From positions 9,787,083 to 9,851,082 of the forward strand of contig NC_085876.1 of assembly GCF_034702125.1 (NCBI RefSeq): 64,000 nucleotides of DNA, in the 5' to 3' direction. Positions 47,301-62,686 of this stretch are shown here, piece by piece. A program made the translations under genes and the position numbers. Within the stretch, counting starts at the first letter, position 1. The number at the start of each line of letters is the position of its first letter. This DNA is from Engraulis encrasicolus. Its lineage: Eukaryota; Chordata; Actinopteri; Clupeiformes; Engraulidae. The notes beneath the pieces were generated by a model. The model worked only from the letters and a program-made list of their open reading frames with translations, did no database searches and had not been told where the DNA came from.

Positions 47301-50300
47301 TTCAATGGGAAAGGTGTTAGGAGCATCCATCCCACGACACCCCTCCGCACACAAGAAGAGAGACGGTCGTTGAGAGTTGGGCTGATGTGACTGTGGAAAA
47401 CATGCAGCACTGTTTCACACACAGGATTGTTCCTGATTACGTTACAAATTCTTGATTTTTCCAACCTGTAAATGCATTAAATTACAGCTCATCTACCAGA
47501 TCATGCCATTATCCCAAATAAATTAAAGGATGACCTAATACTGTATGTAGCATACAATAGATGGAGAAACCCAGGCCAAGTGGGGTTAGATAATAATGCA
47601 ACTAACACATTGCAGTGAACAGCTGCATGTCGCTGTGCATAGCGTCAGGGGTCCGCTCTGTGGAGGGCTTCATTGTTTGCTGAATGGCATGTACACAAAA
47701 CCACATGAAGCGGGCCTTTCTGGGAAAATGGCACAAAAAAATCATCCAGTGAAGCTGTGAAATTCAGAACATGCAGTTCTTCCTTGAGGTGAATGTGAAA
47801 TGCACCCTGAAAACACTAACTCTGTGTTCCCCTGGGGGGTTATTTTGTAATAACATTACAAAAAATAATCCCAAAATCCATTACATAATGTGAACAAGCG
47901 TTATTGCATAACATGTTCAGTATTGTGTCCCACACATAATTAAAGACTGGCGCCACCGCCACACTCTGTCTCTAGGGACTCTGGTTACCTGTAATGCTAG
48001 GGACAAGATAACACATACAAGCCATTACATGTTTCTTATTGTGTCTTGCCTTCATTACACATTTTTAGTTTTTCTAAAAGGTACAATTAGCTATTTCTTT
48101 TAGAGCCTTGATAATGAGCTTGTTGGCAAAATGGTTATGAACAAGCTCTTATATTTTGCTTTTTTTTTAAAGTCATGAGGTCATAGCAATGTTTTAATTG
48201 TTTGTTGAAAAACCTACATAACCATAAGTCCATCCCATCTGCACCAAAAGGGTGAAACGAGCACTCATAACAGGTGGACAATTCAGACAGATTAGCTAAC
48301 ACATAGCACATTTTTATATGTTTTAGCTGCGTATGACCCTCACATGTCACTGTGTAATCTGTTCGAGAATTTGACTTGAACACATCCATATCAGAAGTGA
48401 GATGTGGTCTGCAGACTGCCTACTGAATTTATCGCAGGGGAGGTATGGTTTACGATCACCAACGGCCGTTAATTGGCCGTTAGGAATGTATCATTTGGTG
48501 TATACGTAGCCCATACCCAATCGTGTTAGTTGTATTCAAACAAACCACAAAATTCTATTTGTTAAGTAGTACGTGTCATCTTTCCACCCCTCCCCGTTCT
48601 CAGGCTAGCACTTTGGGGCAAACATCTATGCTTGCTTAGCTCCGCTGATCCTCTCTGTTTCGCCAGAGTCGCATTGTAGGGAAGTGAAAACTGCTTTGCT
48701 TATCTGCACATGACTTGTCATGTTGTCTGTAGGTCAGCTAAATGAAATTGTGTGTTTTAACTTCTCTGTTGGACTGACTTGATTTCAATCAGTTCAGTTC
48801 CCAAAAGGAAGTGTGTGTGTGGTTAGTGTTTGAAGTCTCCCATTTATACAGACCATCCTTGTCAACATTTCTGAATTGTCAATGTAAAATTCCAAAGAAG
48901 TTCCAGTTGCCTACAATTTGGCTCTGGTGGTTTAGTCTAAATTTTAAAGGCATGTCTTCTTCAGGGATGAGTAGCCTAACCTTTACTTGAACACAATTTA
49001 AAAGAATATTGTAAAGATACACATTATTTGGTACACTTTTTGAGTACCGGTAGTAGTAGTGTTTGGTGAATTGAGGGATTAAGCCTACACATTTGTTAAA
49101 CATAATATGAACTTGGAAGTACTGAAGGTGAGAAAAGGAATATGCAAACGGTTCTTCATAATGCCACAAAGGTACCACACCTTTCAGACGCATTTCAGAC
49201 GTTAACTGAACATAATGCACTCGGTAAACTCACAAGGCGTGTGTGCATGCGTGTCCACGTGAGAGAAAGGCTGAGAGAGCTGCGTAGGAAGCATACCATA
49301 CTAATGTCGTGTGAAACAAAAGGTTGCCATGACCTGCATGGAATGTTTAGAATTAATAACTCTGTAAGCCATCAAGTAGGCAAACTAAGCTGCCACATGA
49401 AGCATTCCAAGTATGCAGCGTCCCCGCTCTGTGTACACTTGGTGGCAGACACCTATTTATATATAATTTTTTAGGGGTTTTTATGCCTTTATTTGACAGT
49501 ACAGTCGAAGAGCTAATGGGACAGAGAGACAGGGAGGACCGGGAAATGACCCCGGCCGGACTCGAACCGGGGTCCCTGTGGGTGGGCATGCAAGCCCAAA
49601 TGTGGGGGTATTAGCACGCTGCGCCACAGCGCCCCCCGGTGGCAGACGCTTTTATCCAACCCTACCACTGAAGAGTAGATGACTCTAAATGGAGTGTAAA
49701 GAAGAGCAGAGCAAGACCTACACAAGTATAACTTCTTGTGTATAACTCTCCATGTTAAATCACGCTCTGTGTCCCCCTTGTTAGAGATACAAGAGATATC
49801 TCACAAGGAATAGTCCCCATCCTGACTCCTGTTGTGATTTCAGCAGAGGAGCTACACCTTTCTATAATGTATCACAAATCATAACACCTACGTACTGTAC
49901 GTCCCTGCCTTATTTCCTCATGATGACCTCATGTTTGACCTCATTTTTCTCCTCTCTCTCTCTCCCCCCTTGCTAGACATCCATGTCAGCGGAGGAGGAG
50001 GTGGTGTACAGCAGCAGCCTGCTGGGCCCGTCGTGCGACCCCCTGGACCGGGTGCTGGAGGACTGCCTGCTGCCCGAGCTGGAGGTGGGGGACTGGCTCG
50101 TCTTCCCCGGCATGGAACCTCTCGGCAGCTCGCCCTCCGCCAGCTCGCTGGGCACGGACGCAGACAGCCCGCCCGTCTACTACACTATCATGACGGCAGA
50201 CTGGTACGTTTAGAGATGGGTTTCTTAATGTTGTGTGTCTGGGTTGTTTTTGTTGTTGTTTGTCCTCTTTGTAGCCCCTTAAGTTACTAGACATGGTCCT

Positions 50301-53300
50301 GCCACTGGAACGTTGTATTAGTCACTGAAAAAACTTAACTACCATAGTACTACACCACTATGACAGTGTACAGGGCCTTCAGTAATACATTACGACTTGG
50401 TCATTGCCATTCTTGTAACAGCTAATTTATAACGGGGATAAGTCTTAAGGGGTTAAAGGCAGAGTATGTAGGATTGTGGCGAAAGTAGGCATTGCATCTA
50501 TGCTGCTCATTGCAACAATGCTGGACACAGATGCTGACCGCGCACTTGTCTACGACACTTTCGCTACATCTAACGTTGTGGACTGGCATGGGCAAACAGA
50601 CCCAATAAAAGGATCTCTGTTGTTTCAAGTCATATTTGTGTCTCAAAGAAAAAGTAATAACTGAAAACTTTTGGCTGACTGCTTTTTTTGATTATGTTAC
50701 GTTAAAAGTGTTTTTGTTTTTTTTTAAGACATTTTAACTTTGAGTCCTTTTCATCTGCCTTTGCATGTGCATGTTTTTTTTTTAATAACAGGCAGTTCAT
50801 TCAGGAGTAGGGCAGGGCAATATGACAGAAAAATCTCACATTGTCTGATACTATTTCTGCCATAATCCTAAAATATTTGGCTAGATTACTTGTGTCACTG
50901 GCTTCCGATTAGCTGGGGCAGGCATACCAGTGATGCAACTATTTCACTAAGGCCACACCAATTTAATTTGTTGGTTCTCGGATTTTTTCAGGAAAAAGTT
51001 GAAGCGAGAGGGCGAAAAAAAAAAAAAAAAAAAAATTAGTCGTGTGGTAATGCCACGGATGTAATAAGGGGACTGTTATGTTATACCACCTGTATATCAG
51101 CCTCACATGGACCTCCAAAGGAAGGTGCAAGACAGGCAAACACCTGGACATGGAGAAGGACAGTGTAAAAGGGAATTAAGGCAGCCAAATAGACCAGGCA
51201 CAAAATTAGCTCATAGGGCAATTATTATATTAATCTGGTTTGAATAAACTGAGATGATTCAACAGTCTGAAACCGCAGTCTTCATTGAACAAGACAGCAA
51301 ATACAGCATTGTGACCATATCAATGGAATTACAAGCTATAAAAGTACAACTTTAGAATGTTAGACCACTTACAACAGTGACCAACAAGCACAAGTCCCAA
51401 AATCAATAAAATAAAAGACCAAAAATAATGTAATCTCACTCTTCTTTGAGTACAGAATGTGCACAAAATACTACTAGTAACAGAAAAGTTACAGTAATTA
51501 AATTTTAACAAAACAAACAGTCCAATCTGATTCAGATTCTTGACTTTTTCTTGGCACTTCAGGGCTCCAGACTAACTTTTTGCGTTGGTTGCACTGGTGC
51601 GCCTAAACATTTTTTTAGGTGCACCAGCACAAAATTTATGTGCACCCAAATGTTTTCACCACCCCATACACACACGCACTCAGCTTTAAAAAATAATAAT
51701 TAAAATAATAATAATAGCAATAATAATAGCAACAACAACAACAATAATAATAATAATAATAATAATAATTATTATTATTATTATTGTTGCTATATTTTAA
51801 AAGACCTGGAGCATTTCATGTGCTATAGTCTTCCAAATGTGCTCTTTATAAAAGACATGACAGTAGGCTACCTAACACATCTTGACTACAAGCAGTTTGG
51901 CTGGTAGAAAAGACCAAATTAGTAGCCTTTTAGGCAGTATGTGTTTGACTAGTAAGATCAACATACCAGCCTTTTCTGCAATAAGGCTATGCACACGGCA
52001 CAAGTACAGAGTTACAATATGAAGATAGATGGATGGATGGATGGATTTTTTTTTAACAAACCCTGCTAAATATGTCATACTTTTTAAAATCATTAGGCAC
52101 AAATAGCCTAGCCTATGTTTACAGTGGAATCTGAGGTGAATTGGGTTTTGTCTATTTGCCCGTTTTTGAGCGCTCTCCCTCCCTCTGCATAATGAGTGTG
52201 GTATCTTAGCAAGCGCTACGAACAGACACGACAGCACTAGTGCGCTGCGTCTGCGTTTTTGTGTGGCAATGCGTTTTTTGTGTGGCCATTTAGTTTTCCC
52301 CCGTGATTGTGACTCTCTCGTGTTTAAAATATCCTCAAGTCATTTTGCTGTTTCTACCGTGATAGTAACTCTCTCGTCCGTTGCAAAACTCGCCTGGTTG
52401 AGAACACAAAACTCGCTGGCACATGTGAACTCGGATAGTTGAGCGAAGTCGAACATTCTATTCTGAAACGTCGGGCTGCCTGTGAACGAGGAAGGGGGAG
52501 AAATTAAGCTACCGGTAACCCGGGGGGTTGCTTCCTCCAAGTGGGACCATAGTTGTTGTATTACTTTTTTTAAACTGCTATCCCACTCCACTAATTCCAC
52601 TAAGAGCCATACTGTGTTTCACCGCTGCTACTGCTAACCCACAGGGGCTTCAACTTGCATTGCATGTTTGTCTGTAAAACCATTTGAATGTAACGCGTTT
52701 CCTGATTCGCTAGTCGTAATCGGCATGTTGAAAGGAGTGATTTTATTGGTTCTCTACGTCACATGACCTCCAACTACTAAAGAGACACCTCTCCGTTCAT
52801 GAAAACATGCAGTCTTCGGGTTTTTTAAGCGATTTCATTTTTTGGGGTATTGAAACTGTTTTTTTTTTTTTTTTTCATTTTGATACAAAATACAAGCGGC
52901 GAATCCGAGAACCAACAAATTAAATTGGTGTGGCCTAAGTAGCAAATAAGTACTCTAAAGCGGATGTTTTAAGAGCACATGGAAGAAAATGCTGTATGGT
53001 TGGACAGGTTGGAAGAAAATGTGTGATGGTGGTGTTGTTTCAGTACTAAACTTCACCAGCATGGGGTTAGAGAATCAGTGGTATTTATTGGTCAATTTAT
53101 GGCTTAAGTGGGCTTTAAGGACACCGTGGGATACATTTGAAAATATTGTACACTGGGATACACTTGAAAATATCAATAGTTTGAAGTCAATAGTCTGTGT
53201 ACGGTTCATTGACATGACATTTTTTAGTAGCAGACTTCAAGTGGTACAACCACAGCTATTGCCAGTCATGTATTAATCAAATACATTCATTCATAATTGG

Positions 53301-53609
53301 AATATTGTCCAAGCAATGAATATGCTTTTAAAGAATCCAGTTAAAACAAGCAAAAATAATGTACACAATATTGGCTGTGGTTGTACTACCTTGACGTCTG
53401 CTTGTAAAAAAAACCCCCAAAAAAACACAATGACCTGTAATTTATTGTTGTATCGTTGGTCTGTTTTGTTGACGATGTTATCTATGTGGGCCATTTGCTA
53501 ACCAAGAGCTTCCATGACGTGTGTTTTCAACAGGTACGACATGCAGGAGGCCGGCCTTCCTCTGGACTCTACCATGAAGAACTTCTCATTGGTCCAATAC
53601 GGCATTTGA
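32012..53609 (+). CDS. azin1: Antizyme inhibitor 1 (ornithine decarboxylase homologue, catalytically dead)
   Basis: Ten coding exons join in frame to 441 residues: 32012-32113, 32696-32869, 35627-35799, 36499-36627, 37760-37841, 38448-38522, 39967-40132, 47015-47136, 49977-50203, 53534-53609. The first ATG lies 74 nt after the acceptor at 31938. The fold is that of group IV decarboxylases: TIM barrel with DIGGGFSG (231-238) and a C-terminal beta domain with GPSCD (358-362). Family knowledge: AZIN binds antizyme more tightly than ODC, frees ODC and raises polyamines. The antizyme-binding stretch around CKQLAHLKYAAKNG (114-127) is kept. Catalytic residues are lost: Lys69 is Arg69 (VRCNSS), Asp88 is Val88, Arg154 is Gln, His197 is Gln195, Ser200 is Val198, Arg277 is Thr272, and the ENMGAYT loop is replaced by PGMEPLG. 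Synteny with atp6v1c1 favours azin1 over azin2. Introns are rich in transposons. Confidence 0.95.
32956..34440. mobile_element. Non-autonomous DNA transposon, about 1.5 kb, in azin1 intron
   Basis: The left end GGCCTAGAAAAAATAATG with GTTTTGGTTCCGGTTG is mirrored at the right end (CCGGAACCAAAC, TTTATTTTTCTTAGGCC). Terminal inverted repeats span about 40 bp with differences. Sub-terminal CGACCGACCC words occur near both ends in opposite orientation. No transposase is visible; target duplication and superfamily are unresolved. Confidence 0.7.
35146..35543. mobile_element. hAT-type MITE, 398 bp, with TSD
   Basis: It starts TAGGGATGCACCGATAC and ends with an inverted copy (ATCCCATCCCTA). A perfect 8-bp duplication ATGTTGTG flanks it (35138-35145 and 35544-35551). 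The inside is built of CCGATACCGAT-type repeats. Located 83 bp upstream of azin1 coding exon 3. Confidence 0.92.
35955..36050. repeat. Dispersed repeat shared with 39325-39395
   Basis: CCAATAAATGGCCA, CGATCATAAA and CTCCTACGAGAAATTGCATA recur with small changes at 39325-39395. A second piece of the same family (GGGAAATCCCATGCTGCTTT) occurs at about 22790 and 39131. Family identity unknown. Confidence 0.6.
36674..36845 (+). mobile_element. tRNA-derived SINE
   Basis: The head GTGCACTGTGGCGCAGCG and the B box GGTTCGAGCCC are followed by the TCTCTCTGCCCACTCACTTC body and a GGCAAAAAATGG tail. Same family as 49451-49637. Target duplications are not clear. Confidence 0.75.
39868..39904 (+). repeat. 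Duplicated start of azin1 exon 8, possible micro-exon
   Basis: The CCCCAATCTGCAG acceptor region and the first 24 coding bases of exon 8 (GTCTACGCTGCTATGAAACC, then CCTG) occur here exactly 100 nt (start 39867/39868) before the true exon start at 39967. After the 24 bases the copy diverges and meets a GTAAGT donor at 39905. Splicing in these 37 nt would shift the frame. Confidence 0.75.
41608..43574. mobile_element. piggyBac-like non-autonomous element, nested
   Basis: It is bounded by TTAA on both sides (41608-41611 and 43571-43574), with inverted ends CACATTGAGTACCG and the complement of CACATTGAATACCG. A TTAA target is the hallmark of piggyBac. The inside carries a direct duplication (41937-42670 and 42737-43195) and no transposase. 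Confidence 0.7.
43670..45500 (-). mobile_element. CAGTGTTTCCC-family DNA transposon, longer copy, nested
   Basis: It begins CAGTGTTTCCCATACATTGA and ends TGTGGGAAACACTG, flanked on both sides by GATTT (43665-43669 and 45501-45505). Compared with the inverted relative at 18894-19751 it has about 0.8 kb more in the middle, including a (TC)n tract at 44304-44367. TIR type resembles hAT, but a clean 8-bp duplication is not seen. Confidence 0.7.
49451..49637 (-). mobile_element. tRNA-derived SINE with intact TSD, inside another SINE
   Basis: The minus strand reads GGGGGGCGCTGTGGCGCAGC, a B box GGTTCGAGTCC, a CTCCCTGTCTCTCTGTCCCA body and a CAAATAAAGGCATAAAAACC tail. The 10-bp duplication GGTGGCAGAC lies at 49441-49450 and 49638-49647. 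The sequence after it (GCTTTTATCCAA) belongs to the conserved tail region of the second SINE family. Confidence 0.85.
50950..52937. mobile_element. DNA transposon, about 2 kb, in azin1 intron 10
   Basis: The left end AGGCCACACCAATTTAATTT, continuing GTTGGTTCTCGGATT, is repeated inverted at the right end (AATCCGAGAACCAACAAATT, AAATTGGTGTGGCCT). The inside contains a second repeat-like piece (51546-51960, GGTGCACCAGCACAAAA and GGCTGGTAGAAAAGACC) related to the body of the MITE at 5541. No transposase frame is seen. Confidence 0.8.
53230..53403. repeat. Inverted repeat upstream of azin1 last exon
   Basis: GCAGACTTCAAGTGGTACAA, continuing CCACAGCTATTG (53231-53262), pairs with CAATATTGGCTGTGGTTGTA, continuing CTACCTTGACGTCTGC (53367-53402). 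The stem is about 32 bp with few mismatches and a loop of about 105 nt, ending 131 nt before the last exon. It may be a MITE or a structured intron element. Confidence 0.7.
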
Positions 53610-53660
53610 ACTCCGCCCAGGCAAAGACCGCTCATAATGTATTATTTAAATGTGACGATG

Positions 53661-53805
53661 GCCGTGTTTGTGACTGAGCAGATCTGTGCAGCACAGCGTT
53701 GATCTCTAAAACGGTATGCTTCAGCGTTTATCACGGAGGCAGGTATTCTAGAGATCAGCGGCCCTTGTGCGTGCTGCATTGCTCTGCACAGTCACAAACG
53801 TGGCT
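53661..53805 (+). other. azin1: Predicted long hairpin in azin1 3' UTR
   Basis: GCCGTGTTTGTGACTG at 53661 pairs with CAGTCACAAACGTGGC near 53790-53805. Inner segments also pair: TGCAGCAC with GTGCTGCA and GATCTCTA with TAGAGATC, leaving a loop at about 53709-53748. The arms are roughly 48 and 56 nt with internal bulges. It begins about 50 nt after the stop codon. This is a visual pairing, not a computed fold. Confidence 0.6.
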
Positions 53806-56269
53806 ATTTAACAAGGTCCCTCCTACCAACGGGGTGAGCGACCAAAGTTCTTGATTGGTCTCGCAACATTCCAGCTGTGGGTGGAACTAAAAATGAAGAA
53901 GAAAAAAACAACACCATGGTGTAACTGGGGAACATGACAATGATTCGGTGTGCATACCTCAATTTCTCTATGTTCAAAAAGAAAATGTTTCCGAGCCTTT
54001 TCTTGCTCTGTGTTCAAAACAAAACGAAAACAAAAAAGAGCAAGGAGTTCTGGGTAACACAACATTCTGAAACTACATATGCAACAAAATGGACGACTGT
54101 GGAGATGGATCACCCGCTCCTGGGTTCTTTTCCTAATCGAATACAGTTTACATTAATGTTTGATTAATTTAATTTTATTACACATATATATTATAATATT
54201 ACTTGTTTGGCAGTGCTGTTTAAAAAAAATCAGTTGTCTGCTGTTCAAAAAAAAAAACACCAGGCAAGTTTTTATCTGTATTAAGAGAATCTCATGCAAT
54301 TTCAAGAGAATTTAGAATCATGAAATTATAACTATGTGCTGTGAAACCAGCCAGTGTCAAGACGAGGGCGATGATGACTGTGTGTTTTTTTTTTAAATGT
54401 ATGCATTGCGGGAAGTTGACCTATTCCCTGGGCTTGTAAAGCAGTGGACAGGGGAGAGGTTGCAGACTAGGGCGGTACTGTATTCCAGAAAACTGGGGGC
54501 TATTCCAAGAACGTGTCTGAGTAGTAAACCAGGTCAAGTTAACCTTCAGGTAGTAGTGAATCATCAAGTGGAGTCCTCATTTTCTTAACTAAATGACCCA
54601 TGTGGGCCATCTATTAACAGGTTTAGCACTTCCTGTTGGTTAACTTTGCCAGGTTAATGTTTGTCGAATACCCTCCAGTGGGAAGTCACTTACCTGGATA
54701 TGTTAACTCTGAGCAAGTATAGAAGAGGCCTTTGGCCTAGTTTTGATGGAAGGATAAGCATGCAAGGCTCTACTATTAGGAGGTTAATAACTCACTCAGG
54801 GCTAACTTACCCGGGTTAGCAACTAAACTTTTTTGGAATGTACCCTAGAATATTGAGACTCTGACTGCCAAATTTGATTCTCAGCAACAACAATGTTCTC
54901 ATGACCTTCAGTGTGTCTCTTTTAAACAGTATTTTCCAAGGTAGTGGTTGTTTTTTTTATTGTTTTCCACTTTCTTGGTTTATTGTGCTGTCATTTGTCC
55001 TGGTGACCTCAGAAAGGCTCCAGCAATGCGAGCGAGCACGTACTCTTGTGGTGAAAGACATCCCTACTAATAGGTACCTAGAGTCAGGCTCTCACTTTTT
55101 GGTGTGGAAGCCTGTGATTAACGTTAACTATTTGGAGAAATATTGACCCAAGGAGGGGGAAAAATGAATCAAAACACTCATTTCTTTGTCTAACCACAGA
55201 CTTACGGTACTTTAACACCAATCGACGACAAGTTTTACCAACAACTTCAAGTCTTTAGCACTGTTAGGTTTGCATCTCTTGTTAGTCTATAGTGCAGTTT
55301 TATGCCTAGTCAATGTAACTGTCCGTCCACTCCATTTTTTGAACTGCACCCTTTGAAAAGGTAATGTAAATGAAAATCTGGCACTAATGGACCATAGCCT
55401 GTTTTTGACTGTAAAATTGTGCTTGTTATTGTAATGAAAGTGATTAATTTAATACATCTCAATGACTGAATACTTAATTTTGTCCTTGTCTCTTTTCCAT
55501 GACTTATACTTGACTGTTAATTTACCTGACATGATAATGCCTAGAGTCTAGCGGATTGTGTCTGTATGCGTTGACGTTCATGTTGCTACTGCAATGGTAA
55601 GGACATAAGTGTTTAGATGTCAGAGACTATACTGTGCCTACAATACACCAGATAACATTGTGTAGACACAGACAGTAACACATTTTAATTTAATCAAGGC
55701 AATGGAGTTCCATGCAGTCAAGCCCTTTAAACGCGCATGACCTACTATTGCCGATGGAGGGCGCTCGTCATCTGACGTTTTTGTGTAATCATGGCTATCC
55801 CAGAAATATTCTAGTAAGAGGAGATAGAACAGGTACATAGAAATTAACGGTGAAGATTCGTAACGCAAATATGGCGTCTACCCGCACATCTCCCGCCTTT
55901 CTGGTAACAAGAGCCAATGTGCCTGCTGAGCTGCGTTGCCAGTGATCCAATCATCTGGCTGCATCGGCGCACGCGAAATTATGCACATGCTCAGTTTTGA
56001 AAAGCCGTTGCTCTCGTGCCGTTATGGAACTACTGCGCCTGCGCTCTGTCAAAAAAACCGTGAGAAAAGTGGCTCAAAAAGCTTTATTTTGACTCGTATG
56101 ACACAACCAAGTAGTCTAGATTGATCAGTTTTTCACGGTCGTTTCAACCATATGGTTTTCACAACCGCTGGGTTCCCCTCCGTCCTATACTCAGTTTCCC
56201 CATTCATTTTTCCCATTGACTCTCAGATCTGGTCTACTTAATCGCGAAATAGCACCCCGGAGGCGTCAC

Positions 56270-56284
56270 CAAGATGGCCGCCAT
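56270..56284 (+). promoter_or_regulatory. YY1-like site upstream of rrm2b
   Basis: CAAGATGGCCGCCAT contains the YY1-type core AAGATGGCNGC and its reverse overlaps it. It lies about 100 bp before the rrm2b start codon, in a region without a TATA box. Such sites often set transcription starts of housekeeping genes. Motif match only. Confidence 0.4.
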
Positions 56285-56369
56285 ATGTCCCCTCTCATTC
56301 TAGAATCTCTCTGGCTATCCACGGATGACATAAGCTTGATAAAAGACTCTGCTACTGTTGTGAAGCACC

Positions 56370-61450
<5,081 letters not shown>

Positions 61451-61660
61451 TCTAACAAAAAATATTTATTATAGTTTTTATTTTTTGGTGTTTTACGATG
61501 GAGTCTGTTACATATCACGGTCCTCAGAGACTTACATTACAGGTTAAGAAATGCTTGCTGTGTGTGTGTGTGTGTGTGTGTGCGCGTGCCTGCGTGCGTG
61601 CATGCGTGTGTGTGTGAAAAAGGCAATGGGATGTGTTTACTGTACTGAATTATGTTTTAC

Positions 61661-61666
61661 AATAAA
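61661..61666 (+). terminator. rrm2b: Polyadenylation signal of rrm2b
   Basis: AATAAA, 211 nt after the stop codon. It is the first canonical signal after the coding end, so the 3' UTR would be short. Confidence 0.65.
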
Positions 61667-61893
61667 CCGTACATTGGTTTCGTATGCCTTTGTTATTTTG
61701 TTCAGTTATTTTCACTTTAATTCATTATTCATTGCTGACCCATGGGCACCAGAGGAGGTGCAACAGGCAGCAATGCCCAGCTGGTATTAACAGCTACCTG
61801 TACAAGTCTAAAAATGTACTACATAATCCAAATAATTTATAGCACATCACACATGTTGCTGTTCATCTCTCCTTAAACACGTCATAGTCCAGC

Positions 61894-61941
<48 letters not shown>

Positions 61942-62288
61942 CACTGATATACACACTGTTACATGTCAGTGATCTATCACCATACAATTGAGTTTTTATT
62001 CTGTGTAGATAGCCAAGCAGGTGCATCATCTGCATGAGTGTGGGCAATGGTTGTTCTTTTGAAATACATATATAATTTAATAAATGATCTCATCTTGGTG
62101 TGCTCCAGCTATGAGTCAATGCATGCTATAGACTGTATGTAGAGCCAATCATCGAAGAGCCTCACACTGGTTAATAATGCACTAGATTGGACCATTGAGG
62201 AGTCACTATGACTACCAATAAGTTATACTACACAGCTCAAGGAAAACAAATGAGGTAACATTTTCTTTTTTTGAATACCAGGCACATT
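61667..62288. other. Convergent intergenic region
   Basis: Between the rrm2b polyadenylation signal and that of the minus-strand repeat gene. It contains a (CTAT)n tract at 61894-61940 and otherwise nothing recognised. Confidence 0.6.
61894..61940. repeat. (CTAT)n microsatellite
   Basis: About 11-12 uninterrupted tetranucleotide units. Confidence 0.95.
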
Positions 62289-62294
62289 TTTATT
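62289..62294 (-). terminator. Polyadenylation signal of the minus-strand repeat gene
   Basis: TTTATT on the plus strand reads AATAAA on the minus strand. It lies 93 nt after the last in-frame stop (62387-62389) and about 390 nt after the first one (62687-62689). Confidence 0.5.
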
Positions 62295-62386
62295 GAATAA
62301 ATTTTGTAAAATAATGTGAATTTTAATATATGTATTTGTATGTCTATATTTATTATATGGTTAGAAAATAAGTTGCGTATGGTTGG

Positions 62387-62686
62387 TTACAACCTCTTCT
62401 TGCTTCTCTCCATGTCTGTGTCACAACATTCATTCACAAATCTATCATATTTTCCTCTCTGTCGCTCCTACACTTTCTGCTCCATGCCGCTCTTCCTCAA
62501 ACCTAAATCTTCCTTCTTTCTCTTGTCCATGTTGTCAAGTGTCTGCAGAATCATGTCTGTCTCTTCATCACCGAACGCGGACTCCTCCGAGTCTGAGTCA
62601 CTCTCTGAGTCAAAGTCTATCTCCGGCCACAGTAAACCTTGTTGTTTTTCATCATTATTTTCTTTCATCGCTCTCTCCTGCTCTCT
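62387..62686 (-). pseudogene. In-frame continuation of the repeat protein after two TAG codons
   Basis: Directly after TAG (62687-62689) the same frame reads REQERAMKENNDEKQQ, then an acidic cluster DFDSESDSDSEESAFGDEE that resembles the repeat's acidic module, to a second TAG at 62468-62470. It continues ERQRGKYDRFVNECC to TAA at 62387-62389. Both TAGs are one C-to-T change from CAG (Gln), in Gln/Glu-rich surroundings. It could be 3' UTR derived from former coding sequence, or coding through an unseen splice. Confidence 0.45.

Larger units (their letters stand above)
53610..56369. other. azin1 3' UTR and azin1-rrm2b intergenic region
   Basis: The 3' UTR begins at 53610; no canonical AATAAA fixes its end, though AT-rich sequence near 55440-55460 is plausible. 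A long imperfect hairpin lies at 53661-53805. The right end, from about 55700, becomes more CpG-containing toward the rrm2b promoter. No further coding exon is supported. Confidence 0.6.

Noticed and set aside
49977..50203. The mammalian AZIN1 Ser-to-Gly ADAR recoding site
   Set aside because: The exon encodes the matching region (SSSLLGPSCD), but I cannot place the edited serine with certainty or show the needed RNA duplex.
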